Of a stretch of 64,000 bases of DNA, positions 55,355 through 64,000 are shown one piece after another. How positions within the stretch are numbered: position 1 is the first letter of the stretch; each line of letters begins with the position of its first letter. Origin of the DNA: an uncultured Flavobacteriaceae bacterium (GTDB lineage: Bacteria > Bacteroidota > Bacteroidia > Flavobacteriales > Flavobacteriaceae). The DNA lies in contig CAJJDI010000006.1 in the NCBI GenBank assembly GCA_905182835.1, positions 1 through 64,000 on the forward strand, given 5' to 3'. The translations under genes and the position numbers were made by a program. The notes under the pieces are model-generated. The model did no database searches and was not told where the DNA came from. It worked only from the letters and a program-made list of their open reading frames with translations.

Positions 55355-55823
55355 AAATCGCGTGCATTAATCTTTTCTTGTCATTGATACTCTCTTCTAA
55401 AGAAATCATTGACTCTGTACGGTAAACACCTTCAATATCATCTAATTTAAAAATAATGTCCTTAGCATCGTTAGTACTTTTAGCTCTTATTTTAGCATAT
55501 ATATTAAATTTTCCAGTTGTTATATGAGCTACTGTAACATTAGGTATTTCATTAATTCTTTCAATAACAAATTTTATCTGAGAGGTGTTCTCAATATATA
55601 TTCCAACATAAGCTATAAATGAATAACCTAATTTATTATAATCTAATATAAGTGACGAGCCTTTAATTAGTCCAGCATCTTCCATTTTTTTAACTCTTAC
55701 ATGTACAGTCCCTGCTGATATTAATAGTTTTTTTGCTATATCCGTAAAAGGAATTCTAGTGTTGTCAATTAACATATCTAAAATTTGATGATCAATTTCA
55801 TCTAACTTAAATTTACTTTGCAT
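55338..55823 (-). CDS. Lrp/AsnC family transcriptional regulator
   Basis: The protein has 161 residues. The N-terminal winged helix-turn-helix spans about 8-65 (LDEIDHQILDMLIDNTRIPF, GTVHVRVKKMEDAGLI) and the C-terminal RAM domain binds effector amino acids (FIAYVGIYIENTSQI, VTVAHITTGKFNIYAKI). Such proteins form octamers that sense amino acids. Nearby ald and proline dehydrogenase are plausible targets, but no operator was found. It overlaps aroB at the 3' end. Confidence 0.93.
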   Translation of the reverse strand: MQSKFKLDEIDHQILDMLIDNTRIPFTDIAKKLLISAGTVHVRVKKMEDAGLIKGSSLILDYNKLGYSFIAYVGIYIENTSQIKFVIERINEIPNVTVAHITTGKFNIYAKIRAKSTNDAKDIIFKLDDIEGVYRTESMISLEESINDKKRLMHAIFNELV

Positions 55824-55891
55824 AAGGTTTTATTTGAATTAATTGCTAATTTATAAAAAACTTTAAACTATTCTCATTAAAAGTGTGTATT

Positions 55892-57013
55892 TTATAAATT
55901 TAACTTGATATTAAGCTCATTTACCAAGGATTTATTCAATTTAACATCTATTATAAGAGCCCCTTTAGCTATCTTTCTGTTATGCATGTCAATTTCTTTG
56001 TGCCCTGAGTACTTAGAAAGATCTTCTCTAGCAAATACATATGGGGTAAACTCAACATCTCCACCTTTAAGGGTTTCTATAAAATTTATACCGATATCAA
56101 CGTTCATGCTATCTACGTTAACATTTTTTAAAATGATATCATAAAATATAACCTTGTTTGTAGGAATCGAAAGATACTCTGTAGTAATAATAGATTTTGA
56201 TTTATCTGAAATTAAATTTAAGGCCGTTACAATTGAGATAAACATGTATTTTCTTGTTATTTCTCTATTATAATCTAGCTCAAAAAATCCTGATTCAAAT
56301 AGAATAGTTGCTGCTCCTTTTTTCTGAAAATGATCCCCAAAACAATCTTCGTTATAATCATCATCATATAAGCGAATTCTATCTTTAATAACAAGTGATA
56401 GATCATTATATATATGTTCAATTACACACATTGACTTTCTTCTATTCACATTGATTGAACTTTGAATATCATAGCAAGGTGCCAGGAAACTTAACCCTGA
56501 AGGGCTTATACCCTTCTCACCTCCGTATATAGTTCTTTGATCGTGAAGATTAAAACAATAATCAGGTTTTATTTTTTCATAATAATCATTTAACAATTTA
56601 GATTCTGGTTGTGAGTTGTTTTTAGCATCTCTATTTAAATCAACTTTATTATAATTTACTCTAGTGTATTCTCTTGCGCCATCTGGATTTAAGATAGGAA
56701 TAATAAACAAAGTGCAATTTTCTAAAACATCTAAGAATTCATTATTATTGAAAGCATTCATTAAATCAAGTAAACTTTTAGTAGAAGTAGACTCATTACC
56801 ATGCATTTGAGACCACAAGAGAACTTTAGTTCTACCTTTCCCAATATTAATACAATAAATAGTTTCTTGATTAACACTATAACCTAACTCACTAACTTTA
56901 AATAAAGGCTTAAGTTCATCTAATCTTAAATGATCATTATTTAAGTACTTAGAGGATAAACCACTTAATCTACAGTTTATAAATATGTCAGTTAAATCTT
57001 TAATTTTATTCAT
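55892..57013 (-). CDS. M14 family zinc carboxypeptidase
   Basis: The protein has 373 residues without a signal peptide. Zinc ligands are H71 and E74 in WSQMHGNESTSTKSLLDL and a later histidine in FNLHDQRT; the arginines in NPDGAREYTRVNYNKVDLNR and the catalytic glutamate in ILFESGFFELD complete the site. It would trim amino acids from the C-terminus of peptides, possibly cell-wall peptides. The C-terminal 90 residues are an added domain I cannot name. It is 68 bases from the Lrp-type gene. Confidence 0.87.
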   Translation of the reverse strand: MNKIKDLTDIFINCRLSGLSSKYLNNDHLRLDELKPLFKVSELGYSVNQETIYCINIGKGRTKVLLWSQMHGNESTSTKSLLDLMNAFNNNEFLDVLENCTLFIIPILNPDGAREYTRVNYNKVDLNRDAKNNSQPESKLLNDYYEKIKPDYCFNLHDQRTIYGGEKGISPSGLSFLAPCYDIQSSINVNRRKSMCVIEHIYNDLSLVIKDRIRLYDDDYNEDCFGDHFQKKGAATILFESGFFELDYNREITRKYMFISIVTALNLISDKSKSIITTEYLSIPTNKVIFYDIILKNVNVDSMNVDIGINFIETLKGGDVEFTPYVFAREDLSKYSGHKEIDMHNRKIAKGALIIDVKLNKSLVNELNIKLNL

Positions 57014-57077
57014 GATATAAGAATGAAAGCTAAGTTATAATTTTTAATTAAATTGCATCAATAACAACACTTCAAGT

Positions 57078-57449
57078 ATGAGATATTTTTACACATCAAT
57101 GCTAATATTATTATTCAACTGTAATCTTAATCAAAAAAGATTATGTGAAGATTTTAAAACAGGTAAATATAAAAGTGTAGTTAAAATCGACAACATAGAA
57201 TATACTTCAATTTTCACTAGAAATGATAGTATTCAAGTTGAAATTTTTAACAATGTCGTAGACTCTACTAATGTAAGATGGATAAACAATTGTGAAGTTG
57301 TTTTTACTACAATCAATCCAAAAAATATTCAACAAAAAAAACCAATTCTTGTTAAGATATTACGCACTTATGAAAAGTCTTATGACTTTGAATACTCATA
57401 TGTTGGCGAAACCAAAAAACAGCAGGGAAAAGCTGAAATCTTAGAATAA
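57078..57449 (+). CDS. Small lipoprotein-like protein of unknown function
   Basis: The protein has 123 residues. The N-terminus is a hydrophobic signal ending in LFNC (C15), a possible lipobox, although asparagine at -1 is less usual. The rest holds CEDFKTGKYKSVVKID, SIFTRNDSIQVEIF and VRWINNCEVVFTTINPK, a beta-rich pattern seen in Flavobacteriales next to topoisomerase genes and sometimes mislabelled DNA topoisomerase IV. There is no topoisomerase motif. Its 3' end overlaps the convergent parC gene by nine bases. Confidence 0.7.
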   Translation: MRYFYTSMLILLFNCNLNQKRLCEDFKTGKYKSVVKIDNIEYTSIFTRNDSIQVEIFNNVVDSTNVRWINNCEVVFTTINPKNIQQKKPILVKILRTYEKSYDFEYSYVGETKKQQGKAEILE

Positions 57450-60053
57450 TGTAATTTGACCTTTATCTAAATCAGTATCATCATGGTCTTCTTTTTCTTC
57501 ATTAACCTCGCTTACATCAACTACCTCAATCTCGTTAGCAGAAAGCTCAACAGGCGGTGTATACTCTATTGAATCCAATAAGTTAATTTGCTTTATTTTT
57601 GAGCTAGTCAACTGATTACCTTGGGCTTTGATTCCTTTTACAGATATAAATTCATCAATATTAATATTGTTATTCTCTTTTTTGTCTTTATTTCGTTCTT
57701 TATTATAAACTAGTTCTATTACTGGTTTCCAATCAGTTGAAATAAGTTCTAAAAATGAATTCTTGTTTTCTGATATAAACAATTCCTCTTTATTCTCATT
57801 CTCAATTAAAAATCTTTTTAAGAAATACTTCTCCTTAACCCCATCAAAATATACTGCTGAGATAGGTTTCTTTGGAACCCACTTCTCTAATACAATCATA
57901 TCTTCTGTAAAATGAGTAGTGATTTCTGGAGAAATAGTTTTAAGAATTCCGTTTTGTCTAACAACTAACAACTTGTCTTCACCACTAAATTCTCCAAGTA
58001 ACTCCCCTCTTGCGTCAACATTCAATCTTTGCACTGCATCATCAAACCAAATTTTTCTTGGTTTTAATGTAGATACTCCTTTTTCTTTTAGTTCAATTTT
58101 ATTAACACTATGCTTTGTTACTACATTACCCTTAGACGACCTGCCTTTGATTAAATAATCTGAAAAATCTAAATCCCATTTAATTTTTTTTAATTTTGAT
58201 GATTGTCTTAAGAGAATTGAAACAATTTCTGCTTCCCCATTAGGATTAGCTGAAAAGTAGGCAACATTAGATTCGTTTTTAGAAGAAGATAAACTATAAG
58301 ATTTATCTCTGGTAACCCCAGAAACAGCAAATCTTTTTAGGTAGTAAAAATTTTTATCACCGTCTTTATATATCATGTTATATATAGTCCTAGTGTCTTT
58401 CTTTTTAAATACAGCTGCGTGAATAATATTTTTACCAATGAAAGTCTTAGCCCCTACTTTGGTGATAACTACTTTACAATCTTTAGTGAATACTATTAAA
58501 TCATCTATATCGCTACAATCACCAACATATTCATCTTTCCTTAGAGAAGTACCTATAAAACCTTCATCTCTATTTATATAAAGTTTAGTGTTTCTTATAA
58601 CTACTTTAGTAGCATCTACATCATCAAATAATCTAATTTCAGTTTTTCTTTCTCTATTTCCAGAATAGTCACTTTTTAATTTTTTAAAATAAGAGATGGA
58701 GAAATTAATAATATCATCAAGATTATTTTTCACGTCTTTAATTTGATTTTCTAAATCAATAATTTTATCACTAGCCTTATCAATATCAAACTTTGAGATT
58801 CTTTTAATCTTAATTTCTGTTAACCTTATAATATCATCTTCAACGACACCTCTTTTTAAATGCGATGTGAATGGACTTAATCCAAGTTCAATAGCCTTAA
58901 TTACACCAGTCCAAGTCTCCTGATTTTCTATATCACGATAGATTTTGTTTTCTATAAATATTCTCTCTAGTGATGAATAATGCCATTGATTTTCTAGCTC
59001 CCCTAGTTTTATTAATAATTCTTGCTTTAATAAATCAACAGTGTTATCAGTTGATATTTTTAAAATTTCTGAGACACCTATAAAAAGAGGTCTGTTATTT
59101 TCAATAACACAACCTAGGGGTGAAATAGAAGTTTCACAATTTGTAAAAGCATAAAGTGCATCAATTGTTTTATCTGGCGATATTCCATTAGGTAGGTAAA
59201 CAAGTATTTCTACTTTTGATGCAGTATTGTCATCAATTTTCTTAACTCTAATTTTACCTCTATCATTAGCTTTTAAAATAGAATCTATAAGAGATGTAGT
59301 GGTCGTTCCGTGTGGAATTTCAGAAATTAGTAATGTTGATTTGTCAACTGTGGAGATTTTAGCTCTAAGTCTTACTTTACCACCTCTTAAACCATCATTA
59401 TAATTTGAAAAATCCGCAATTCCACCAGTTATGAAATCTGGAAGTATGTTTATGTTTTTTCCTTTTAAATGCTTAATCGAGGAATCAATTAGTTCAATAA
59501 AATTATGTGACAATATCTTAGTAGATAAGCCCACAGCAATACCTTCTGCACCTTGCGCTAGTAATAATGGAAATTTTACTGGTAGATTAATAGGTTCTTT
59601 TCTTCTCCCATCATAGGATGCTTGCCATTTTGTAATTTTTGGATTAAAAATAACATCTAAACCAAATTTTGATATTCTAGCTTCAATATACCTTGCAGCA
59701 GCAGCCCTATCACCAGTTAAGGTATTTCCCCAATTACCCTGCGTGTCGATTAATAAATCTTTTTGTCCGATTTGAACCATAGCATCTGCAATACTTGCAT
59801 CTCCATGAGGGTGGTATTGCATGGTATGACCAACTATGTTAGCTACCTTATTATATCTCCCATCATCCAAGTCTTTCATGGACTGCATAATCCTTCGCTG
59901 AACAGGTTTGAATCCATCTTCAATTGCTGGAACTGCTCTTTCCAAAATAACATAAGATGCATAATCTAAAAACCAATCTTTATACATACCAGTAATTCTG
60001 GTAATAGACTCATTGCCTTCTAAATTATTATTAACACCTTTATCCTCTGTCAT
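57441..60053 (-). CDS. parC: DNA topoisomerase IV (type IIA) subunit A
   Basis: The protein has 870 residues. The winged helix and breakage-reunion domain are at the N-terminus, with DGFKPVQRRIMQ and the catalytic R121-Y122 in AAAARYIEAR. The tower and coiled coil follow, then a beta-propeller C-terminal domain and a strongly acidic tail (VDVSEVNEEKEDHDDTDLDK). It decatenates chromosomes with ParE. No GyrA-box is obvious, which favours ParC over GyrA. It starts 2 bases after parE. Confidence 0.93.
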   Translation of the reverse strand: MTEDKGVNNNLEGNESITRITGMYKDWFLDYASYVILERAVPAIEDGFKPVQRRIMQSMKDLDDGRYNKVANIVGHTMQYHPHGDASIADAMVQIGQKDLLIDTQGNWGNTLTGDRAAAARYIEARISKFGLDVIFNPKITKWQASYDGRRKEPINLPVKFPLLLAQGAEGIAVGLSTKILSHNFIELIDSSIKHLKGKNINILPDFITGGIADFSNYNDGLRGGKVRLRAKISTVDKSTLLISEIPHGTTTTSLIDSILKANDRGKIRVKKIDDNTASKVEILVYLPNGISPDKTIDALYAFTNCETSISPLGCVIENNRPLFIGVSEILKISTDNTVDLLKQELLIKLGELENQWHYSSLERIFIENKIYRDIENQETWTGVIKAIELGLSPFTSHLKRGVVEDDIIRLTEIKIKRISKFDIDKASDKIIDLENQIKDVKNNLDDIINFSISYFKKLKSDYSGNRERKTEIRLFDDVDATKVVIRNTKLYINRDEGFIGTSLRKDEYVGDCSDIDDLIVFTKDCKVVITKVGAKTFIGKNIIHAAVFKKKDTRTIYNMIYKDGDKNFYYLKRFAVSGVTRDKSYSLSSSKNESNVAYFSANPNGEAEIVSILLRQSSKLKKIKWDLDFSDYLIKGRSSKGNVVTKHSVNKIELKEKGVSTLKPRKIWFDDAVQRLNVDARGELLGEFSGEDKLLVVRQNGILKTISPEITTHFTEDMIVLEKWVPKKPISAVYFDGVKEKYFLKRFLIENENKEELFISENKNSFLELISTDWKPVIELVYNKERNKDKKENNNINIDEFISVKGIKAQGNQLTSSKIKQINLLDSIEYTPPVELSANEIEVVDVSEVNEEKEDHDDTDLDKGQITLF

Positions 60054-60055
60054 TA

Positions 60056-61915
60056 TTATTTTTTATTTTCAATCAAATCTAATTCAACCTTTAAATTATT
60101 TATGATAAATTCTTGTCTATCAGGAGTATTTTTACCCATATAAAAACTTAATAGGTCTTCAATAGACATTCCTTCATCCAGCATTATAGGATCTAGTCTA
60201 ATATTGTCACCAATGAAGTGTTTGAATTCGTTAGGAGAAATTTCGCCTAAACCCTTGAATCTTGTTATTTCAGGATTAGGTTTTAATTTTGCTATAGCAT
60301 CTACTCTTTCGCTTTCAGAATAGCAATAAATAGTTTCTTTTTTATTTCTTACTCTAAATAGTGGCGTTTGAAGAATATAAATATGTCCTTCTTTTATAAG
60401 TTCTGGGAAAAATTGAAGAAAAAAAGTAATTAATAATAATCTAATATGCATGCCGTCGACATCCGCATCCGTAGCTATAACAACATTGTTATATCTTAAA
60501 TACTCGATTGACTCTTCAATATTTAAAGCAGCTTGTAGCAGGTTGAATTCTTCATTTTCATACACGATTTTTTTTGTTAAACCATAAGAGTTTAACGGCT
60601 TACCTTTTAAACTAAACACAGCTTGAGTATTTACATCACGTGATTTAGTAATACTACCAGAAGCCGAGTCACCTTCTGTTATAAACAAAGTTGATTCTAA
60701 TCTTTTATCACTTTTAAGATCTCCAAGATGTATCCTACAATCTCTAAGTTTTTTATTATGAATACTTGCTTTTTTAGCTCTATCCCTTGCTAATTTTCTT
60801 ATACCCGAAAGCTCTTTCCTTTCTTTTTCAGCTTGTAAAATCTTTCTTTGAATAGATTCTGCAATCTTAGGGTTTTTATGAAGATAATTATCTAAACTAT
60901 TTTTCAAAAAATCATTAACATATGTTCTGACCGTTGGTAAGTTACCACCCATATCAGTAGATCCAAGTTTTGTTTTTGTCTGACTTTCAAATACTGGTTC
61001 CATAACCTTTATTGAAACTGCAGATACAATAGATTTTCTAATGTCTGAAGCGTCATAACTTTTTCCGTAAAACTCCCTAATAGTTCGTACCAAGCCTTCT
61101 CTAAAAGCTAATAAATGCGTACCTCCTTGAGTAGTGTTTTGGCCATTGACAAAAGAATGATACTCTTCACTGTACTGTGTTTTACTATGTGTAATTGCAA
61201 CTTCAATATCTTCACCCTTTATATGAATTATTGGATAAAGCATATCGCTTTCATTAATTCTCTCACTTAATAAGTCTTTTAACCCGTTTTCACTAAAAAA
61301 CTTTTCTCCATTAAAAACTATAGTTAAACCAGGGTTTAAATAAACATAATTCTTAAGCATTCTAGAGATATATTCATTTCTGTATTTGAAATTTTTAAAA
61401 ATAGTTTGATCTGGAATAAAGGTAACTTTAGTACCTTTACGCCTTGTAGATTCAGATCTATCCTCATGATTTGTAAGTGAACCTTTATTAAATTCTGCTG
61501 CAACTGAAAAACCATCCCTTGTCGACTCAACTCTAAAGAACTCTGAAAGAGCATTAACTGCTTTAGTACCTACTCCGTTTAATCCGACTGCTTTTTTAAA
61601 TGCTTTAGAATCATATTTTCCACCAGTATTCATTTTTGAAACAACATCGACAACCTTACCTAAGGGAATACCACGTCCAAAATCCCTAACGGTTACTTTA
61701 GTCTGATTTATAGAAACATCAATAGTTTTTCCAGCACCCATTACAAACTCATCAATAGAGTTGTCTAAAACTTCTTTTAATAAAATATAAATACCATCAT
61801 CTTGAGAAGAGCCGTCCCCAAGCTTACCTATATACATGCCAGGTCGCATTCTGATGTGTTCTTTCCAATCTAAAGAACGAATATTATCTTCTGTATAATT
61901 ATTATTTGATGACAT
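60056..61915 (-). CDS. parE: DNA topoisomerase IV (type IIA) subunit B
   Basis: The protein has 619 residues, the ParE rather than GyrB size. The GHKL ATPase domain has [37 protein letters not shown] and [14 protein letters not shown]; the TOPRIM domain has [13 protein letters not shown] and [12 protein letters not shown]; the C-terminal block is [17 protein letters not shown]. It binds ATP and, with ParC, passes DNA duplexes. The gap of 144 bases upstream to ychF contains no clear promoter match. Confidence 0.94.
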   Translation of the reverse strand: MSSNNNYTEDNIRSLDWKEHIRMRPGMYIGKLGDGSSQDDGIYILLKEVLDNSIDEFVMGAGKTIDVSINQTKVTVRDFGRGIPLGKVVDVVSKMNTGGKYDSKAFKKAVGLNGVGTKAVNALSEFFRVESTRDGFSVAAEFNKGSLTNHEDRSESTRRKGTKVTFIPDQTIFKNFKYRNEYISRMLKNYVYLNPGLTIVFNGEKFFSENGLKDLLSERINESDMLYPIIHIKGEDIEVAITHSKTQYSEEYHSFVNGQNTTQGGTHLLAFREGLVRTIREFYGKSYDASDIRKSIVSAVSIKVMEPVFESQTKTKLGSTDMGGNLPTVRTYVNDFLKNSLDNYLHKNPKIAESIQRKILQAEKERKELSGIRKLARDRAKKASIHNKKLRDCRIHLGDLKSDKRLESTLFITEGDSASGSITKSRDVNTQAVFSLKGKPLNSYGLTKKIVYENEEFNLLQAALNIEESIEYLRYNNVVIATDADVDGMHIRLLLITFFLQFFPELIKEGHIYILQTPLFRVRNKKETIYCYSESERVDAIAKLKPNPEITRFKGLGEISPNEFKHFIGDNIRLDPIMLDEGMSIEDLLSFYMGKNTPDRQEFIINNLKVELDLIENKK

Positions 61916-62059
61916 CTGAATTAATCTATATATGCAAGATGCTAATATAGTATATCATAATAAAAAAAGAAATCAAGAATCAACAAAGTAATTAACAAAT
62001 ATCTAATGTTTGTTGAGAACATCAACTTTAATTTTAGATCTAAAAATTTTTAAAGATTT

Positions 62060-63154
62060 TTAAACATTAAATAAGAAATGCATTACATCACCATCATTAA
62101 CAATGTAGTTTTTTCCTTCAATGTTCATTTTACCAGCTTCCTTTACTTTGGCTTCATTTTTATATGTTAAGTAATTTTCATATGATATGACTTCGGCTCT
62201 AATAAAACCTTTTTCAAAGTCGGTATGTATTACTCCAGCAGCTTGAGGTGCGGTTGATCCTATTGGAATTGTCCAAGCTCTAACTTCTTTAACCCCTGCG
62301 GTAAAATAAGTTTGTAAACTTAATAATTGATAAGTAGATTTTAACAATTTTGAAGAGCCTGGCTCTTTTAAACCTAAATCTTCTAAGAATATCTTTCTCT
62401 CTTCAAAATCATCTAATTCATTTATGTCAGCTTCTATCCCGACAGCTAAAGTGATAACTTCAGCATTTTCAGTTGATACAAGTTTTTTAATTGTATCAAC
62501 ATAATGATTGCCGGTGTTTGCACTATTTTCATCAACATTACAAACATATAAAACAGGTTTATCTGTTATTAGCTGCAATGGAGCCACAAAAATTAAATAA
62601 CTTTCCTTGTCAAAGTCAATAGATCGAACTGAATTAAAAGACTCTAAATGAAATTTGATTTGATTTAAAATAATTAATTCTTTTTGAGCTTCTTTATTAC
62701 CTGTTTTAGCAGTCCTTACTGTCTTTTCTAATTTCTTGGTTACAGTTTCTAGATCTTTTAATTGTAACTCTAAATCTATTATTTCTTTATCTCTAACGGG
62801 ATCAACAGAACCATCTACATGAATAATATTATCATCATCAAAACATCTTAAAACATGAATAATCGCATCAGTTTCTCTAATGTTACCTAAAAATTGATTA
62901 CCAAGCCCTTCACCCTTGCTAGCACCTTTGACTAACCCAGCAATATCTACAATTTCAACAGTAGCTGGTATAACTTTTTCTGGATTAACTAAGCTCTCTA
63001 ATACTAAAAGTCTATCATCCGGAACATTGACCACTCCGATATTTGGTTCAATTGTACAAAAAGGAAAATTTGCACTTTGAGCTTTTGAGTTTGATAAACA
63101 ATTAAATAAAGTTGATTTTCCTACGTTTGGTAATCCTACTATTCCTGCTTTCAT
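62060..63154 (-). CDS. ychF: Redox-regulated ATPase YchF (OBG-like)
   Basis: The protein has 364 residues. G1 is VGLPNVGKSTLFNCLS, followed by FPFCTIEPNIGVVNVPDDR, VDIAGLVKGASKGEGLGNQF and a TGS-like C-terminus (RAWTIPIGSTAPQAAGVIHT, YIVNDGDVMHFLFNV). YchF proteins hydrolyse ATP rather than GTP, bind ribosomes and affect stress responses. Its ATG overlaps the last base of the ferredoxin gene, so both are one transcript. Confidence 0.96.
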   Translation of the reverse strand: MKAGIVGLPNVGKSTLFNCLSNSKAQSANFPFCTIEPNIGVVNVPDDRLLVLESLVNPEKVIPATVEIVDIAGLVKGASKGEGLGNQFLGNIRETDAIIHVLRCFDDDNIIHVDGSVDPVRDKEIIDLELQLKDLETVTKKLEKTVRTAKTGNKEAQKELIILNQIKFHLESFNSVRSIDFDKESYLIFVAPLQLITDKPVLYVCNVDENSANTGNHYVDTIKKLVSTENAEVITLAVGIEADINELDDFEERKIFLEDLGLKEPGSSKLLKSTYQLLSLQTYFTAGVKEVRAWTIPIGSTAPQAAGVIHTDFEKGFIRAEVISYENYLTYKNEAKVKEAGKMNIEGKNYIVNDGDVMHFLFNV

Positions 63155-63507
63155 TAATTTTTGGGGTGCATAAACTGTTGCTTTCTATTTAAAATATCTT
63201 CAGTTTCAACATTATTATCATCTGGAACACAGCAATCTACTGGACATACAGCTGCACATTGAGGCTCCTCATGGAAACCAACACACTCAGTACACTTACT
63301 TGGAACTATATAATAAATCTCATCACTGACAGGCTCTTGGTTAACATCAGCGTTAACTGTTTCTCCACTTGTCAAAAGCACATCTCCTTCTAAACTTGTT
63401 CCATCAGAGTACCTCCAGTCATCACTAGCTTCATAGATAGCTGTGTTAGGGCATTCTGGTTCACAAGCACCACAATTAATACACTCATCAGTAATTATGA
63501 TTGCCAT
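63154..63507 (-). CDS. Ferredoxin with two [4Fe-4S] motifs
   Basis: The protein has 117 residues. Cysteines C11-x2-C14-x2-C17-x3-C21 in [16 protein letters not shown] form one cluster, and [22 protein letters not shown] forms the second with an insertion of the kind found in Allochromatium-type ferredoxins. An acidic loop with aspartates and glutamates separates them. It carries low-potential electrons. It is divergent from an acyl-CoA reductase gene, and clear promoters for both lie in the gap. Confidence 0.93.
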   Translation of the reverse strand: MAIIITDECINCGACEPECPNTAIYEASDDWRYSDGTSLEGDVLLTSGETVNADVNQEPVSDEIYYIVPSKCTECVGFHEEPQCAAVCPVDCCVPDDNNVETEDILNRKQQFMHPKN

Positions 63508-63530
63508 ATGATTAATGTTTTATAAATTTG
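63501..63530 (+). promoter_or_regulatory. Bacteroidota-type promoter for the acyl-CoA reductase gene
   Basis: TTG at 63501-63503, a spacer of 19 bases and TAAATTTG at 63523-63530 match the -33 TTG / -7 TAnnTTTG consensus in both boxes and in spacing. The start codon follows 42 bases later. Confidence 0.7.
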
Positions 63531-63533
63531 TTA

Positions 63534-63564
63534 CAAAAGTAATTCCAAAAGAATTTAAAACCAA
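63534..63564 (-). promoter_or_regulatory. Bacteroidota-type promoter for the ferredoxin gene
   Basis: On the minus strand, TTG at 63564-63562, a spacer of 20 bases and TACTTTTG at 63541-63534 match both consensus boxes. The ferredoxin ATG is 27 bases further on. The -7 boxes of this and the opposing promoter lie only three bases apart. Confidence 0.68.
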
Positions 63565-63572
63565 GAAGTTAA

Positions 63573-64000
63573 ATGAATTTAAATGATAGAATAGAATTAG
63601 TATCTGAACTAGGCCAGTTTTTTAAAAAATATTTAGACACAAATTATGATAATACTAATGATGATAAGTTAATTGCTTTTGAGAAAACAATTCAACAGGG
63701 TAAATTAAACAACCCATGGTTTACTGATCAAAACATGAAAGTGAACTTATCTTATTGGGCGGAAAAGTTAAATAAATATGATTTGACCCAATGGATGAAT
63801 AATTACGACACCATGAATGTTTCTTCTAAAAGTGTAGCTATAATTATGGCTGGAAATATCCCTCTTGTTGGTTTTCATGATTTTCTTTCTGTATTTCTGT
63901 GTGGACATAATTCAATTATCAAGTTGTCTTCCAATGATAAGCACATTCTTCCTTTTTTAACCAATCTTATGATATCAATAAACAATGAACTATCAAAAAA
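63573..64000 (+). CDS. Acyl-CoA reductase (LuxC-like), 5' part only
   Basis: The frame runs from ATG at 63573 to the window edge (142 codons, no stop). The part seen includes NNPWFTDQNMKVNLSYWAE, a VAIIMAGNIPLVGFHDFLS block and FLCGHNSIIKLSSNDKHILP, which match the N-terminal and nucleotide-binding region of Bacteroidota acyl-CoA reductase-like proteins (aldehyde dehydrogenase superfamily). The catalytic cysteine is beyond the window. It would reduce an acyl-CoA to aldehyde or alcohol with NADPH. It pairs divergently with a ferredoxin gene, a common neighbourhood in the phylum. Confidence 0.82.
   Translation, partial: MNLNDRIELVSELGQFFKKYLDTNYDNTNDDKLIAFEKTIQQGKLNNPWFTDQNMKVNLSYWAEKLNKYDLTQWMNNYDTMNVSSKSVAIIMAGNIPLVGFHDFLSVFLCGHNSIIKLSSNDKHILPFLTNLMISINNELSK

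Noticed and set aside
57078-57449. A topoisomerase IV fragment
   Set aside because: It is a short exported protein with no topoisomerase motif; the label seems to come from its neighbour parC.
61998-62025. A small hairpin (GTTGA/TCAAC) between parE and ychF as terminator
   Set aside because: Only five pairs and no T-run after it on either strand; ychF and parE may be joined by read-through.

Overview
The window looks like chromosomal core genome of an AT-rich, probably marine member of the Bacteroidota, order Flavobacteriales. The evidence is a type IX secretion (T9SS) sorting domain, a PorX response regulator, an LpxC-FabZ fusion, a fused alpha/beta E1 ketoacid dehydrogenase, bacillithiol synthesis (BshA), Bacteroidota-type LptD and TamB proteins, and promoter motifs of the -33 TTG / -7 TAnnTTTG type. 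Start codons have AT-rich upstream regions and no visible Shine-Dalgarno sequence. I cannot name genus or species. Genes are packed very tightly: no intergenic gap exceeds about 150 bases, five convergent gene pairs overlap at their 3' ends, and no tRNA, rRNA, insertion sequence, prophage, integrase or CRISPR array is visible.

Layout. 1-1995 (minus): a surface/secretion trio made of a T9SS-sorted protein, a small outer-membrane beta-barrel and a secreted repeat protein running off the left edge. 2143-6173 (minus): a THUMP-like methyltransferase, an AI-2E-family permease, rsmE and tsaD. 6303-10526 (plus): a giant TamB-like protein. 10648-13498 (plus): pfkA, gapA and a sugar kinase. 13495-16525 (minus): RidA and LptD. 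16616-27212 (plus): a long collinear run of amidase, MCE/MlaD protein, a membrane Fe-S/cytochrome b-like protein, a HAD protein, a CCG-domain Fe-S protein, a conserved unknown, a GH3-beta-lactamase fusion, bshA and a GH109-like oxidoreductase. 27229-34722: dld (minus), aroC, a DAACS symporter and ung (plus), then a membrane protein with a non-standard start, a nucleoside phosphorylase, SUI1 and a 2OG-Fe(II) oxygenase (minus). 34831-42294: fused E1, small genes, M19 dipeptidase (minus), helicase, a heavy-metal-associated lipoprotein and MscS. 42284-49363 (minus): a pseudouridine synthase, a terminator, then the lipid A / fatty acid operon lpxD-lpxC/fabZ-lpxA-efp-sucD-fabG-SPFH. 49495-53021 (plus): porX-tsaE-ald-DUF4258. 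The rest holds proline dehydrogenase, aroB, an Lrp regulator, an M14 peptidase, parC/parE, ychF, a ferredoxin and, at the right edge, a partial acyl-CoA reductase.

Themes. Much of the window serves the outer envelope: LptD, TamB, MlaD, Lpx enzymes, amidase, GH3/beta-lactamase and T9SS. Another part is house-keeping: t6A tRNA modification (tsaD and tsaE at separate sites), glycolysis, aromatic amino acid synthesis (aroB, aroC), type II topoisomerase and amino acid catabolism (ald, proline dehydrogenase, Lrp).

Most interesting points: a split, membrane-anchored heterodisulfide-reductase/EMO-like Fe-S complex of unknown partner, in the same run as bshA; a UPF0316-type membrane protein whose coding frame has no ATG, GTG or TTG at its natural start and appears to start at AUA or AUU overlapping the upstream stop codon; a 129-base in-frame tandem repeat in a surface protein; and a well-formed pair of divergent Bacteroidota promoters near the right edge.
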